Of a DNA stretch of 42,312 nt, positions 32,655-42,182 are shown piece by piece. The translations under genes and the position numbers were made by a program. Every line of letters begins with the position of its first letter. Position 1 is the stretch's first letter. The DNA comes from Bacteroidales bacterium. Its GTDB lineage: Bacteria; Bacteroidota; Bacteroidia; Bacteroidales; JAFGUD01. The notes beneath the pieces were generated by a model. The model did not search any database. It saw only the letters and a program-made list of their open reading frames with translations, and was not told the DNA's origin. The stretch spans positions 1 to 42,312 of the forward strand of contig JAFGUD010000298.1 of the NCBI GenBank assembly GCA_016938685.1, written 5' to 3'.

Positions 32655-35132
32655 ATGATTTTTGCTGATGTAATAATTCCTTTGGCGCTTGCCGATTATT
32701 TTACTTATTCTATTCCTGATGAATTTGTTGCCGAATGTGAAATTGGCAAAAGAATTCTTGTTCAATTTGGCCGAAAAAAATATTACACTGCAATAATACG
32801 TAAAATTCACAACAATAAACCTGATTACGAAACAAAAGATATTTTTTCCGTAATAGACTCAAAACCAATCATTAACGAAACTCATATTCGTTTTTGGGAA
32901 TGGATTTCAGAATATTTTATGGCAACAATTGGAGAAGTTTATGCTGCTGCAATGCCTATTTCTTTACGCATCGAAACTCAAACTCAAATTTTTCTGATAA
33001 AAGAAATTTTTGACGAAGAACTTTCGGAAAACGAAAAAATTATTGTTAATGCACTTAAAAATCAAAAAACACTGACTATTAGTGCTATTTCAAATCTTAT
33101 TGATATAAAAAACCCAATCAGAATTGTAAATAAACTTCTTGAAAAAGAAATTATCGATGTTTACGAACATTTTCTGAAAGGTTACAAGCCTAAATATGAG
33201 AAGTTTGTCAAAATTTCGCCAATGATAAATTCTGAGTTAGAATTGCAAAAGTCATTTGATAAAATTTCCCGCGCACAAAAACAAACCTCTATCCTACTAG
33301 CATATTCTTCTTTGTCAAAATTAAAATACGATTCCGGTTCTCATTCTTTTTTATTTGAAGAAGTTAAAAGAAAAGAATTATTAGAAAAAGCCGATTCAAC
33401 CGGTTCTGTTCTAAATTCATTGTACGAAAAACAAATTTTGGTTGAATACGAAAAGAAAAAATCGAGATTAGCCGGCACTTACGACAAAGAAATTAGTTTC
33501 AACAAACTTAGCGATGTTCAAAAACAAGCTTTTGATGACATCAAAGAAACCTTTAAAACAAAAGATGTTACTCTGCTTCATGGAATAACTTCTAGCGGAA
33601 AAACAGAGGTTTACATACATCTTATTCGGGAATATATAAACAAAGGCAAACAAGTTCTGTATTTATTGCCCGAAATTGCTCTTACTTCGCAAATAATAGA
33701 ACGTTTAAAAGCAGCATTTGGCGAAATTGTCGGAATATATCACTCAAAATTTAACGATTCAGAACGTGCTGAAATATGGAATAAAACCACTCCAAACTCT
33801 GATGAACTTAACAAATACAAAATTATACTCGGAGTTCGTTCAGCAATTTTTTTACCTTTTGATAATCTGGGTTTAATAATAGTTGACGAAGAACACGAAA
33901 CAACATACAAACAGTTTGACCCTGCTCCGCGTTATAATGCTCGTGATGCCTCTGTGGTTCTTGCGAAAATGTTTGACGCAAAAGTTCTAATGGGAACAGC
34001 AACTCCATCTATTGAAACTTATTTTAACACCAAAACAGGGAAATTCGGATTAGTAGAAATAAACAAACGCCATAGAAACATTGAATTACCGGAAATTGTT
34101 TTTGCTGATTTAAAAGAAGCAAGGCTAAAAAGTCAGATGAAATCAATTTTTCACCCAAAAATGATTGAAAACATAAAAGAAGCACTCGGAAATGGCGAAC
34201 AAATTATTCTTTTCCAAAACAGACGTGGCTTTTCACCTTATGTTGAATGTAAAACTTGCGGTTGGATTCCAAAATGTGTAAATTGTGACGTAAGCCTAAC
34301 TTATCACATCGACTCAAACGACCTTGTATGTCATTATTGCGGATACAAACAACCGGTGCCTTCAAGTTGTAACTCATGCGATTCAATTGCCATGGAAACA
34401 AGAGGTTTTGGAACTCAAAAAGTAGAAGACGAAATTAAGATTTTCTTTCCGGGCGTTAATGTCGGCAGACTTGATTTAGATGTTTCAAAACGAAAACACG
34501 GCTATGAAGAAGTAATTTCAAGTTTTAGTTCAGGTGAAGTTGATATTCTTGTTGGAACACAAATGGTTACAAAAGGACTTGACTTTGAAAACGTAAGTAT
34601 TGTAGGTGTTTTAAATGCAGATAATTTATTAAATTTTCCGGATTTCAGAAGCTACGAAAGAGCTTTTCAGTTGATAACTCAGGTAAGCGGAAGAGCGGGA
34701 AGAATGCACAATCAAGGCAAAGTAGTTATTCAAACAGCTCAGCCAAAGCACAAAATTCTTCATTTAATTTCACAAAACAGCTATTCTGGGCTTTACGAAG
34801 AAGAGTTAAGAGAAAGAAAATCATTCAGTTATCCGCCATTTGTCAGACTAATTAAAATCACGTTGAAACACAAAAAAGAATTTGTGGTAAATACTTTTTC
34901 AGAAGAATTGGCTTTATTACTTAGGAAATCATTCGCAAATCGTATATTAGGTCCGCAAGCACCACTGATTGGACGTATTCAGAATTATTATCTCAAAGAA
35001 ATTTTATTAAAATTTGAACCTGAAGCTTCATTACCAAAGGCAAAAAAAATAATTATAGCACACACAAATCAGCTAAAACAGAAGAATAATTTCAGCAATG
35101 TACAAGTTAATTTCAACGTCGATCCGATTTAA
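32655..35132 (+). CDS. priA: Primosomal protein N' (replication restart helicase PriA)
   Basis: 825 residues; superfamily 2 3'-to-5' helicase that reloads the replisome at stalled forks. Order: 3'-DNA-binding domain (about 1-110, VIIPLALADYFTYSIPDEF), winged helix, helicase lobe 1 with Walker A GITSSGKTE (about 309) and DEEH (about 410), zinc-binding region (about 531-576) with eight Cys in CKTCGW, CVNC, CHYCGY and CNSC, then lobe 2 with GTQMVTKGLDF and QVSGRAGR, and a C-terminal beta domain. All hallmarks are intact. The length is usual for the phylum. Confidence 0.97.
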   Translation: MIFADVIIPLALADYFTYSIPDEFVAECEIGKRILVQFGRKKYYTAIIRKIHNNKPDYETKDIFSVIDSKPIINETHIRFWEWISEYFMATIGEVYAAAMPISLRIETQTQIFLIKEIFDEELSENEKIIVNALKNQKTLTISAISNLIDIKNPIRIVNKLLEKEIIDVYEHFLKGYKPKYEKFVKISPMINSELELQKSFDKISRAQKQTSILLAYSSLSKLKYDSGSHSFLFEEVKRKELLEKADSTGSVLNSLYEKQILVEYEKKKSRLAGTYDKEISFNKLSDVQKQAFDDIKETFKTKDVTLLHGITSSGKTEVYIHLIREYINKGKQVLYLLPEIALTSQIIERLKAAFGEIVGIYHSKFNDSERAEIWNKTTPNSDELNKYKIILGVRSAIFLPFDNLGLIIVDEEHETTYKQFDPAPRYNARDASVVLAKMFDAKVLMGTATPSIETYFNTKTGKFGLVEINKRHRNIELPEIVFADLKEARLKSQMKSIFHPKMIENIKEALGNGEQIILFQNRRGFSPYVECKTCGWIPKCVNCDVSLTYHIDSNDLVCHYCGYKQPVPSSCNSCDSIAMETRGFGTQKVEDEIKIFFPGVNVGRLDLDVSKRKHGYEEVISSFSSGEVDILVGTQMVTKGLDFENVSIVGVLNADNLLNFPDFRSYERAFQLITQVSGRAGRMHNQGKVVIQTAQPKHKILHLISQNSYSGLYEEELRERKSFSYPPFVRLIKITLKHKKEFVVNTFSEELALLLRKSFANRILGPQAPLIGRIQNYYLKEILLKFEPEASLPKAKKIIIAHTNQLKQKNNFSNVQVNFNVDPI

Positions 35133-35182
35133 AAACAAATAATGATTAATGGTTAATAATCAACCTAAACAAAATTTGAAAA

Positions 35183-35211
35183 CAAAAATATGCCACCGAA
35201 AATGCGGCATC
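35183..35211 (-). terminator. Terminator of tex
   Basis: Read on the minus strand, ATGCC (35210-35206) and GGCAT (35194-35190) form a stem, followed by ATTTTTGTTTT. It lies directly after the tex stop at 35215. On the plus strand no T-run follows, so it does not serve priA. Confidence 0.6.
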
Positions 35212-35214
35212 TAA

Positions 35215-37347
35215 CTAATTCAATCCTTTCATAGACAAACCAATTCTTTTTCTGTTTACATCAATAACAACAACTTTCACTTTAACAGATTGATGAACTT
35301 TAACAACATCAGCCGGATTTTTCACAAATTTATCGGCTAATTCCGAAATATGAACTAATCCGTTTTCTTTAATCCCGATGTCAACAAAAGCTCCAAAATT
35401 TGTAACATTTTTAACAATTCCGGTCAAAATCATTCCTTCGTGCAAATCATCAATAGAGCGTATCATTTCATCAAAAACCACACTTTCGAACTTCTGACGA
35501 GGGTCACGTCCGGGTTTTGCAAGTTCCAGCATTATATCAGTCAAAGTTTCTTTACCAACTTTCTCATCAATATACGAAGTTATGCTGATTTTATTCTGAA
35601 TAGTTTTATCTGAAATTAAAGTTTCAATGTCAACACCTAAATCTTTTGCCATTTTTTCAACAACTTTGTACGATTCAGGGTGAACAGCAGAAGCATCAAG
35701 GGGATTGTCGCCATCAAGAACACGCAAAAAACCGGCAGATTGTTCATAAGCTTTTGGTCCCATCAATTTCACTTTTTGTAATTCCTTTCGATTTTTTATT
35801 CTGCCTTTTTCTTTTCGATATTCCAAAATATTTTCCGCTAATTTTGGTCCAAGTCCGGAAATATAAGTCAACAAATATTTAGAAGCAGTGTTTACATCAA
35901 CTCCCACAAGGTTCACACAACTTTCAACAGTCATATCAAGACTTGTTTTTAGTTTATTTTGGTCAACATCGTGCTGATACTGCCCTACTCCAATCGATTT
36001 TGGGTCAATTTTAACAAGTTCAGACAATGGATCAATCAGTCGGCGACCAATCGAAACCGCACCACGAACTGTAACGTCGTAATTTGGAAACTCTTCGCGA
36101 GCAATTTTTGAAGCAGAATATATCGAAGCACCGCTTTCATCTACAACATAAACATTCAAATCGCGATTAAAACGTACTTTTTTAATAAATTTTTCAGTCT
36201 CAAAACTTGCAGTTCCGTTTCCAATTGCTATTACATCAATTTTATATTGTTCAACAAGATTGCTAATAGTTTTGATTGATTTCAGCAAATCGTCAGGCTC
36301 TTTTGAAAAAGGATAAACAGTCGCATTAAAAAGCAAATTTGCTTGTTCGTCAAGCGTAACAACTTTGCAACCTGTACGAAAACCCGGATCAATAGCCAAA
36401 ACCCGATGTTTTCCCAAAGGAGGTGCAAGAAGTAAATTTCGTAAATTTTCAACAAAAACTCTGATTGCTTCTTCGTCTGCTTTTTCTTTTGCTAAGCTTT
36501 TAAATTCATTTTCAATAGAAGGTTTCAAAAGACGATTATAACCATCTTCAACAGCCATTTTCACTTGATTTGAACACTCATTTTCTCCATGAACAAATAA
36601 TCTATTCAGTTTATAATACGCATTTTCCTTTTCTATTGAAACATCAACTTTTATAATCTTCTCATTTTCAGCACGAAGCACAGCTAATAATCTATGCGAA
36701 GGCATTTTTCTCAAATCCTCTGCCCAATTGAAATAATCCTGATATTTAGTACCTTCTTCTTCTTTACCTTTTGAAACTTTTGTTGCTAAAACAGCTTCTT
36801 TTTCAAACAAGTAGCGAATTGCATTTCTTGCAAAAGTATCTTCGCTTACTTTTTCTGCAATAATGTCTCTTGCCCCCTTCAAAGCATCTTCGACAGTTGG
36901 CACATCTTCATGCAAAAAACCTTCCGCAAATAACTGTAAATCAATCTGTTTCTGCTTTAAAATCTTATCAGCAAGTGGTTCTAAACCAAATTCTTTTGCT
37001 TTTGTAGCACGAGTTTTTTTCTTTTCTTTATAAGGAAGATAAATATCTTCAAGTTCTATTATTGTCTCCGCTTTTTCGAGTTTACTTTTGAGTTCCGGAG
37101 TAAGTTTCTCCTTTTCCTCAAGAGTTTTCAGAATATATTCGCGACGTTGTTCAAGTTCTACATACTTGTTCATTTCTATCTGAATATCACCAATTTGCAC
37201 TTCATCAAGACTACCCGTCATTTCCTTACGGTAACGACTAATAAACGGAATTGTAGCACCATATTCCAACAAACCAATTGTGTTTTTTACCTGATATTCC
37301 TGAATGCCCAACTTTTGAGCAATTTTTTTAAAATATTTTTCGTCCAT
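35215..37347 (-). CDS. tex: Tex-family RNA-binding transcription accessory protein
   Basis: 710 residues; Tex is a cytosolic nucleic-acid-binding protein related to eukaryotic Spt6 and implicated in transcription and RNA processing. Domain order: N-terminal helical HTH region (VGLLEYGATIPFISRYRKEMTG type, about 20-50), YqgF-like domain (about 315-450, with LAIDPGFRTGCKVVTLD), helix-hairpin-helix pair (about 490-560), and C-terminal S1 RNA-binding domain (about 640-710, LTGIVKNVTNFGAFVDIGI). The 15-bp tandem repeats directly upstream of the ATG probably replace normal leader sequence. Length and motifs are complete. Confidence 0.95.
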   Translation of the reverse strand: MDEKYFKKIAQKLGIQEYQVKNTIGLLEYGATIPFISRYRKEMTGSLDEVQIGDIQIEMNKYVELEQRREYILKTLEEKEKLTPELKSKLEKAETIIELEDIYLPYKEKKKTRATKAKEFGLEPLADKILKQKQIDLQLFAEGFLHEDVPTVEDALKGARDIIAEKVSEDTFARNAIRYLFEKEAVLATKVSKGKEEEGTKYQDYFNWAEDLRKMPSHRLLAVLRAENEKIIKVDVSIEKENAYYKLNRLFVHGENECSNQVKMAVEDGYNRLLKPSIENEFKSLAKEKADEEAIRVFVENLRNLLLAPPLGKHRVLAIDPGFRTGCKVVTLDEQANLLFNATVYPFSKEPDDLLKSIKTISNLVEQYKIDVIAIGNGTASFETEKFIKKVRFNRDLNVYVVDESGASIYSASKIAREEFPNYDVTVRGAVSIGRRLIDPLSELVKIDPKSIGVGQYQHDVDQNKLKTSLDMTVESCVNLVGVDVNTASKYLLTYISGLGPKLAENILEYRKEKGRIKNRKELQKVKLMGPKAYEQSAGFLRVLDGDNPLDASAVHPESYKVVEKMAKDLGVDIETLISDKTIQNKISITSYIDEKVGKETLTDIMLELAKPGRDPRQKFESVVFDEMIRSIDDLHEGMILTGIVKNVTNFGAFVDIGIKENGLVHISELADKFVKNPADVVKVHQSVKVKVVVIDVNRKRIGLSMKGLN

Positions 37348-37359
37348 GAAAAGAGTTGA

Positions 37360-37402
37360 AAGTTATAAAGTTAAAAGTTATAAAGTTAAAAGTAGTAAAG
37401 TT
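37360..37402. repeat. 15-bp tandem repeat upstream of tex
   Basis: Unit AAGTTATAAAGTTAA is present at 37360-37374 and 37375-37389, with a third, partial and mutated copy to 37402. It starts 12 bases from the tex start codon, in the place of its leader or promoter. Confidence 0.85.
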
Positions 37403-37631
37403 CTAGCTATTTCGAATTTAGCTTCGCTGAGAAAAGTTGTAATCCGAAACCCTTACCATTCAAGCTATTTCGGACTAGTAATCCGAAAAAGTAAGTTTCA
37501 TAAAAACAATAAGCAAACAAAAATAATTTTTTGGCAGGAAACGACAAAAAATAATGTTCCAAAATCCGACAGGTTTCAAAAACTTGTCATGTTTAAACTA
37601 ACTATTTTTCAACGAGAGCATCTTTAAGCTG
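37403..37631. repeat. Direct repeat copy A flanking the SpoIIE gene
   Basis: 229 bases that align with 39430-39620 (191 bases). The copies differ by a handful of substitutions, one single-base indel, and a 39-base block present only in copy A, lying between two AATCCGAAA words (37441 and 37480). The right end contains the last codons of the gene at 39591. Confidence 0.9.
37602..37631 (-). pseudogene. 3' stub of the 39591-40562 gene
   Basis: Read on the minus strand, this encodes QLKDALVEK and a TAG stop, the same as the C-terminus of the 323-residue protein further right. Similarity stops abruptly at 37631/39620, so this is a duplication footprint, not a gene. Confidence 0.75.
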
Positions 37632-37811
37632 TTCTCAATGCTGTTTCTCATTTGCAATCCGAAAACTACAGACACTTTACCTAAAACACTAATTTTAAGC
37701 TATATGCTCCAATTATTAATTCCCAGAGTAAAATAATTATAAACTAAAAACCTGAAAATTTACTTTATAACTACAAATTATAAACAGCAGAAAGCTAATT
37801 TTTAAAATTCA

Positions 37812-39392
37812 CTATATCCTAATTCCAACCAAAAGGATATCGTCAACTTGTTCATTTTTTCCAATCCAGTTTTCAATTTCGTCATCAAGAATTTTGTGCT
37901 GTTCATTCATTGGTTTTTCGCAAATAGATAATAACATTTTTTTAAAGTTTTTCGAGTAATACTTTTGGTAATGTTCACCACCTAATTGATCAACAAAACC
38001 ATCAGTAAAAACATAAATCAAATCACCTTTGACTATGTTTATTTTTTGTGTGGAAAAAAGAGTTTCTTCTATATGAATAGCAATTGGTTGCCTATCGCCT
38101 TTTATATCATAAAGCTCTAACTGATTGGCAGTTACTAAAGTGTGTTTCCCCACACCTAAACTAATTTTATTGTCAGCAATGCTTTGTTTTGATCTAATTA
38201 AATATAAAGAATTGTATGCGCCCGAAAATTGCATTTCCATATTTTTGGAATCAATAATACAAAGAGCTAAATCCATTCCGTCTTTTTGTTCATCAATATT
38301 ACCTTTTTGTCTCAAAGCTCGTTTTATTTTTTCTCTTAATTCATTCAATATTGCACCTGAATTGCTAATGTTGTTTTTAGTAACTATTTCATTTAAAAAA
38401 CTAATACCCAACATACTCATAAATGCTCCGGGAACACCATGTCCGGTGCAATCAGCAACAGCAATAACTGTTTTGTCTTCAAAACTTTTCATCCAATAAA
38501 AATCCCCTGAAACAATATCACGAGGTCGAAATAAAATAAAGTTTTCAATATTATTTTTGTCTAAAATATTTTCGGGGAGAATTGCTGTTTGAATTTTTTT
38601 TGCATACTGAATACTTGAAATTATTTTATCTTGTTGTTTTGAAATTTCCTCATTTTTAAAATGCAACTCGTCTCTTTGAGCACTTATTTCATTTTTTTGA
38701 GAAGACAACATTGCATTTTTTTCTACCAAAACCTCTTCATTTCTAAGATTTTCTTTTTTAAATGAATTAATAATCAGAAATAAAATAAAAAATGAATTAA
38801 TCATATTAATTAATACAGAGCTAAGTTCTTGTTCTTTGGGTGTTGAAAATATTTCGCCAAAATTATGAATATAAATAGCAATAAACACAAACAAAAGTAA
38901 ATTCAGAGCCCAAAAAAGCACGTATTTCCATGTAGTACGGTATAACATTATTGCAAAAACTGACGATAAAAGTAAAAAGTATGAAACTCTTAATCCAATA
39001 AAAATTGATTGAGTGAATGTAAAAAAGATTGGTAATAAACAGGCAATAAACCTGGCTAAATTATACCTTTTCTTGTAATTTAAAAAAACAACAACAGTAG
39101 CAACAACAGCCATAAATAAGTCAATTAAGGGAAAGAGAATTGTCCATTTTTCAGATAACTCTACTTTTTCTTGTCCTGTTGCCACAATTAAATCAAAAAA
39201 TGAAGATAAATTATCAGGTAATTCATCTACGAAAGAAAAATAAACTACAATACCAGCTAAGAACATAGCAAAACCGGCAATAATGCTTAATCCATTAACT
39301 ATTCTGATTCTTTTTATTTTTACGGCAGAAAGCGAATCACTAGTTCCGATATTTAATAACTTAAAAAAAAATTCTTTAATTTTCTCTAACAT
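37812..39392 (-). CDS. Six-span membrane SpoIIE phosphatase
   Basis: 526 residues. The N-terminal ~210 residues contain about six membrane segments (for example LSIIAGFAMFLAGIVVYFSF and FIACLLPIFFTFTQSIFIGL), of no known sensor family. A coiled coil (about 215-270, QKNEISAQRDELHFKNEEIS) links to a PP2C/SpoIIE Ser/Thr phosphatase domain (about 285-526) with SGDFYWM, DCTGHGVPGAFMS (Asp about 313), FTDGFVDQLGG and the closing DDILLVGIRI; the metal ligands look intact. The target is unknown, likely an anti-sigma-antagonist-type or SiaC-like partner. The gene is enclosed by two direct repeats (37403-37631 and 39430-39620), suggesting that it arrived or was duplicated as a unit. Confidence 0.92.
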   Translation of the reverse strand: MLEKIKEFFFKLLNIGTSDSLSAVKIKRIRIVNGLSIIAGFAMFLAGIVVYFSFVDELPDNLSSFFDLIVATGQEKVELSEKWTILFPLIDLFMAVVATVVVFLNYKKRYNLARFIACLLPIFFTFTQSIFIGLRVSYFLLLSSVFAIMLYRTTWKYVLFWALNLLLFVFIAIYIHNFGEIFSTPKEQELSSVLINMINSFFILFLIINSFKKENLRNEEVLVEKNAMLSSQKNEISAQRDELHFKNEEISKQQDKIISSIQYAKKIQTAILPENILDKNNIENFILFRPRDIVSGDFYWMKSFEDKTVIAVADCTGHGVPGAFMSMLGISFLNEIVTKNNISNSGAILNELREKIKRALRQKGNIDEQKDGMDLALCIIDSKNMEMQFSGAYNSLYLIRSKQSIADNKISLGVGKHTLVTANQLELYDIKGDRQPIAIHIEETLFSTQKINIVKGDLIYVFTDGFVDQLGGEHYQKYYSKNFKKMLLSICEKPMNEQHKILDDEIENWIGKNEQVDDILLVGIRI

Positions 39393-39429
39393 ACTCTTAA
39401 TCAGTTAATTTTGACGTATTTTTTTTAAA

Positions 39430-39620
39430 CTAGCTGTTTCGGATTTAGCTTCGCTGAGAAAAGTTGCAATCCGAAAAAGTAAGTTTCCATAAAAACAATA
39501 ATCAAACAAAAATAATTTTTTGGCAGGAAACGACAAAAAATAATGTTCCAAAATCCGACAGGTTTCAAAAACTTATCATGTTTAAACTAACTATTTTTCA
39601 ACGAGAGCATCTTTAAGCTG
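39430..39620. repeat. Direct repeat copy B flanking the SpoIIE gene
   Basis: 191 bases nearly identical to copy A (37403-37631) minus its 39-base insert. It starts with TAGCTGTTTCGGATT and runs into the last 30 bases of the 39591 gene. Inside, TTTCGGATT (39437-39445) and AATCCGAAA (39468-39476) form a 9-bp hairpin stem. Confidence 0.9.
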
Positions 39621-40562
39621 ATCTAAAAAAACGTCTGTATATTCTTGAAGATAAATCGAAAATTGAGGCTCCATATTTCTCATTGTGCTCCAATTAACAT
39701 CATTTCGTAAACCATATTTGCCATCAATTTTACAATTCAACTTAAACTGATTTGCTCCAATTCCAACATATTGAATCTCAAATTTCAAATACTCTGTTGG
39801 ATTTCTCGACTCTTTGGGCAAACCGGTTGTCCAAGAAATAACACTTGAAATCCAAGCACTTTCCTTCTCTTTCAAAACTTCATTTCGCAAACCAATAACT
39901 TCAAACTTAAAAACCTCATTATCAACAGAATGAACGACAATTTGAGATAAATTATTATTTTCTGATTGATTCTGTTTTTTTGTAATTTTGCTAAAATAAC
40001 GAACCGACCAAGCTGAAATAAATTCATAAATTTCTTTTCTGTTTCTTAAATCATCTCCATTTTGAATCTCAATATATCTATCAGACAAATCATTAAAAAT
40101 CATATTTATTTGAGAGATACCACTTTTTGTTTCAATTTCTTCTAAAACCAAAACATTTTGATTTACATAATTGATTATTACTTTAAACAAATATGGTTCT
40201 AACGGATTGTAAGTATCAAAAATAAACACATACAATTTTGACGGTTCTTGTTTGAAAATATTAGAAGCGGAAAAGAATAAAAATTCTGATAAATTATAAT
40301 TCTTATCCCGAAGTAATGTTTCATTTAATTTTTTCCATGCGTAATAATTACTGTCAGGAGAATTATAACAAATTTTCAAATAAAGAACTAATGTATCATC
40401 ATAAAAAACAGCATTATCAGCAGAAATTGACTTTCTAAATTCACTATTATCAAGAAATTCTTCGTATAGTTGCAAATTTTGTTGCAATTCAGCCGTTGTT
40501 TGTTGACCAAGCAAAGTATTAAAAGTTAAAACAGCTATAAAAACTAAAAAAAAACTCTTCAT
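39591..40562 (-). CDS. Exported protein of unknown function, caspase operon
   Basis: 323 residues. Signal peptide MKSFFLVFIAVLTFNTLLGQ (cleavage near residue 20) with no lipobox, hence periplasmic or secreted. The mature part begins with an acidic helical stretch and includes several aromatic-rich strands, such as YYAWKKLNETLLRDKNY and LYVFIFDTYNPLEPYLFKV. I recognise no family. It lies only 5 bases after the caspase-like gene and is surely co-transcribed, so it may be a substrate, chaperone or regulator of that protease. The last 30 bases are duplicated at 37602-37631. Confidence 0.75.
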   Translation of the reverse strand: MKSFFLVFIAVLTFNTLLGQQTTAELQQNLQLYEEFLDNSEFRKSISADNAVFYDDTLVLYLKICYNSPDSNYYAWKKLNETLLRDKNYNLSEFLFFSASNIFKQEPSKLYVFIFDTYNPLEPYLFKVIINYVNQNVLVLEEIETKSGISQINMIFNDLSDRYIEIQNGDDLRNRKEIYEFISAWSVRYFSKITKKQNQSENNNLSQIVVHSVDNEVFKFEVIGLRNEVLKEKESAWISSVISWTTGLPKESRNPTEYLKFEIQYVGIGANQFKLNCKIDGKYGLRNDVNWSTMRNMEPQFSIYLQEYTDVFLDQLKDALVEK

Positions 40563-40567
40563 TATTA

Positions 40568-41686
40568 CTATTTTTTATTATAAATAAACAGAAAATCGGC
40601 ATCAGTTTGGTTATCTTTAAATGAACCTTCGTTAACTTTTGGTTTAGAATATTTGAGATAATCGCTAAGCTCAGAATAACGCAAAATGTAATCAGAGCCA
40701 CCTTTGCTGTTTAGGGCGTCAATAAATTTACGAGCCATATCAGAATTATCTGGTGTTTCTTTTCCTTCTGCATCTGATGTGAAAAACAAACGAGTCTTAT
40801 TATTTTTGAAATTTTCAATAATGAACTGTTCCTGAGTAAGTTCATTGTAACGACTTTTTGGCACATTTCCCTTTGTTGCCTCCTCAAACGACTTACTATA
40901 ACAAGCATCAACCATTACCAATATATGATTGCATTGCAATTTGTTTATAGCATCGGCAAGAATATAATATTGTATTGCTGTGCGTCCAAGCAATCCAAGA
41001 TTAGACTCGTTTGCTCCTATTGGCAAAAAATAATTTTCAATTCCATGACCGGAAAAGAAAATCAATAATTGTCCATTTTGATCAAATTGTTTGTTAGTAA
41101 ATTTTTTAGAATATTCATCTAATTTATCAAAAACATTTATATAATCAGGATTTTCGATAATTTCAACCTTAAAATTATAGTCATTTTCTAAAATTTCACC
41201 AATGTCTTCGGCATTATCAATTGGGTTCTTAAGGGTATTGTGCATTTTATAATCCTCTGCCGCAAAAAATAAAGCATAATTTTTCCAACCGTATTCTACA
41301 CTTTCAAAATTAACCAAAAACGATTTTTCTTTGATATTAGCCTTACTATCAATGACTTTAACTTTTACTGTGTTATTATTTGGCTCCAAATTTATCATTC
41401 CACTAAATTCACTACCATTTTTTTGGGCTTCGTTTCCATTTATAAGCACAGTGCTAATTCCGTCTTCATCTGTAACTTTCACTATAAAATTGAAAGGATT
41501 TGTGCTTGCTGATGCGCTTGAAACCATCAAAAAAGAAGTAGGTTTATCTGCTCCTGTGTTTTCAACAACCTGATAATCCAAATCGTATTTTACGTTTATA
41601 GTGTTTGATTTTCCGGTGATTTTTTCTTGTGAAAATGCCGAGAAGCCAAGTAATAAAACAATCAAAAGAAATGATATTTTTCGCAT
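40568..41686 (-). CDS. Secreted caspase-family (peptidase C14) protein
   Basis: 372 residues. Signal peptide ends near FSAFSQ (about residue 20). Residues about 25-130 are a beta-rich Ig-like domain (PFNFIVKVTDEDGIS, then SGMINLEPNNNTVKVKVID). Residues about 134-372 are a p20-like caspase domain: YALFFAAEDYK start, catalytic His214 in LLIFFSGHG and Cys262 in VMVDACYSK, 48 residues apart as in the family. Cleavage specificity is unknown; metacaspase/paracaspase relatives often cut after basic residues. An export signal means it acts outside the cytosol, perhaps on surface or secreted proteins. The next gene starts 5 bases downstream, and a full promoter lies upstream (41706-41738). Confidence 0.9.
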   Translation of the reverse strand: MRKISFLLIVLLLGFSAFSQEKITGKSNTINVKYDLDYQVVENTGADKPTSFLMVSSASASTNPFNFIVKVTDEDGISTVLINGNEAQKNGSEFSGMINLEPNNNTVKVKVIDSKANIKEKSFLVNFESVEYGWKNYALFFAAEDYKMHNTLKNPIDNAEDIGEILENDYNFKVEIIENPDYINVFDKLDEYSKKFTNKQFDQNGQLLIFFSGHGIENYFLPIGANESNLGLLGRTAIQYYILADAINKLQCNHILVMVDACYSKSFEEATKGNVPKSRYNELTQEQFIIENFKNNKTRLFFTSDAEGKETPDNSDMARKFIDALNSKGGSDYILRYSELSDYLKYSKPKVNEGSFKDNQTDADFLFIYNKK

Positions 41687-41705
41687 AATACTGGTTTTTG
41701 TGTTA

Positions 41706-41738
41706 CAAAGATAGTCTTTTTTCTATTTATTGGAACAA
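41706..41738 (-). promoter_or_regulatory. Promoter of the caspase operon
   Basis: On the minus strand, TTG (41738-41736), a 22-base spacer and TATCTTTG (41713-41706), matching the Bacteroidetes consensus; the leader before the ATG at 41686 is about 13 bases. Confidence 0.55.
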
Positions 41739-42182
41739 AACTATTTTGAATATAAAATTACGAATGTCCGAAACATCAAGTAATATTGTCATAAAAATAA
41801 AAAATATTTGGAACACCATATTTAAAATTTTGAAAAATTGCTTACGGCTGCGCTTTTTTTAGGTGTATCTTCTCTCAAACAGTCATATTGGAAATCTCTT
41901 GCTTGAACCTGTCCTGTATTGATCTAAATTGATTGTAAATTTACATTACATAGTGCAATTAATTGGACAAAGAGTTCTTTCCCACTTCTACTCTTAATGC
42001 AAGCAAGTTGCTTCCAGCAGGACATAACGATGTTTCAAATTTAAAATCCGAAAAAGCTGAGGAACTAATGATGTGCAAGTTAAAAACTTGCTATTATTAA
42101 GGCATTCAAGACTCAGTCTTAAACGAAATATTCATGAGAGAAAATAAGATAATGGTCATGCAAATTCATTTGCTCCGGTTTT

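Larger units (their letters stand above)
37348..37811. other. Repeat-rich intergenic region
   Basis: No gene. It holds the 15-bp tandem repeats (37360-37402), the 229-bp direct repeat copy A with a stub of the 39591 gene (37403-37631), a further palindromic TTTC...GAAA element (37644-37664), and about 150 AT-rich bases without visible features before the SpoIIE stop. Confidence 0.7.

Noticed and set aside
37403-39620. Insertion sequence or transposon around the SpoIIE gene
   Set aside because: The flanking repeats are direct, include part of a host gene, and no transposase or terminal inverted repeats are present.
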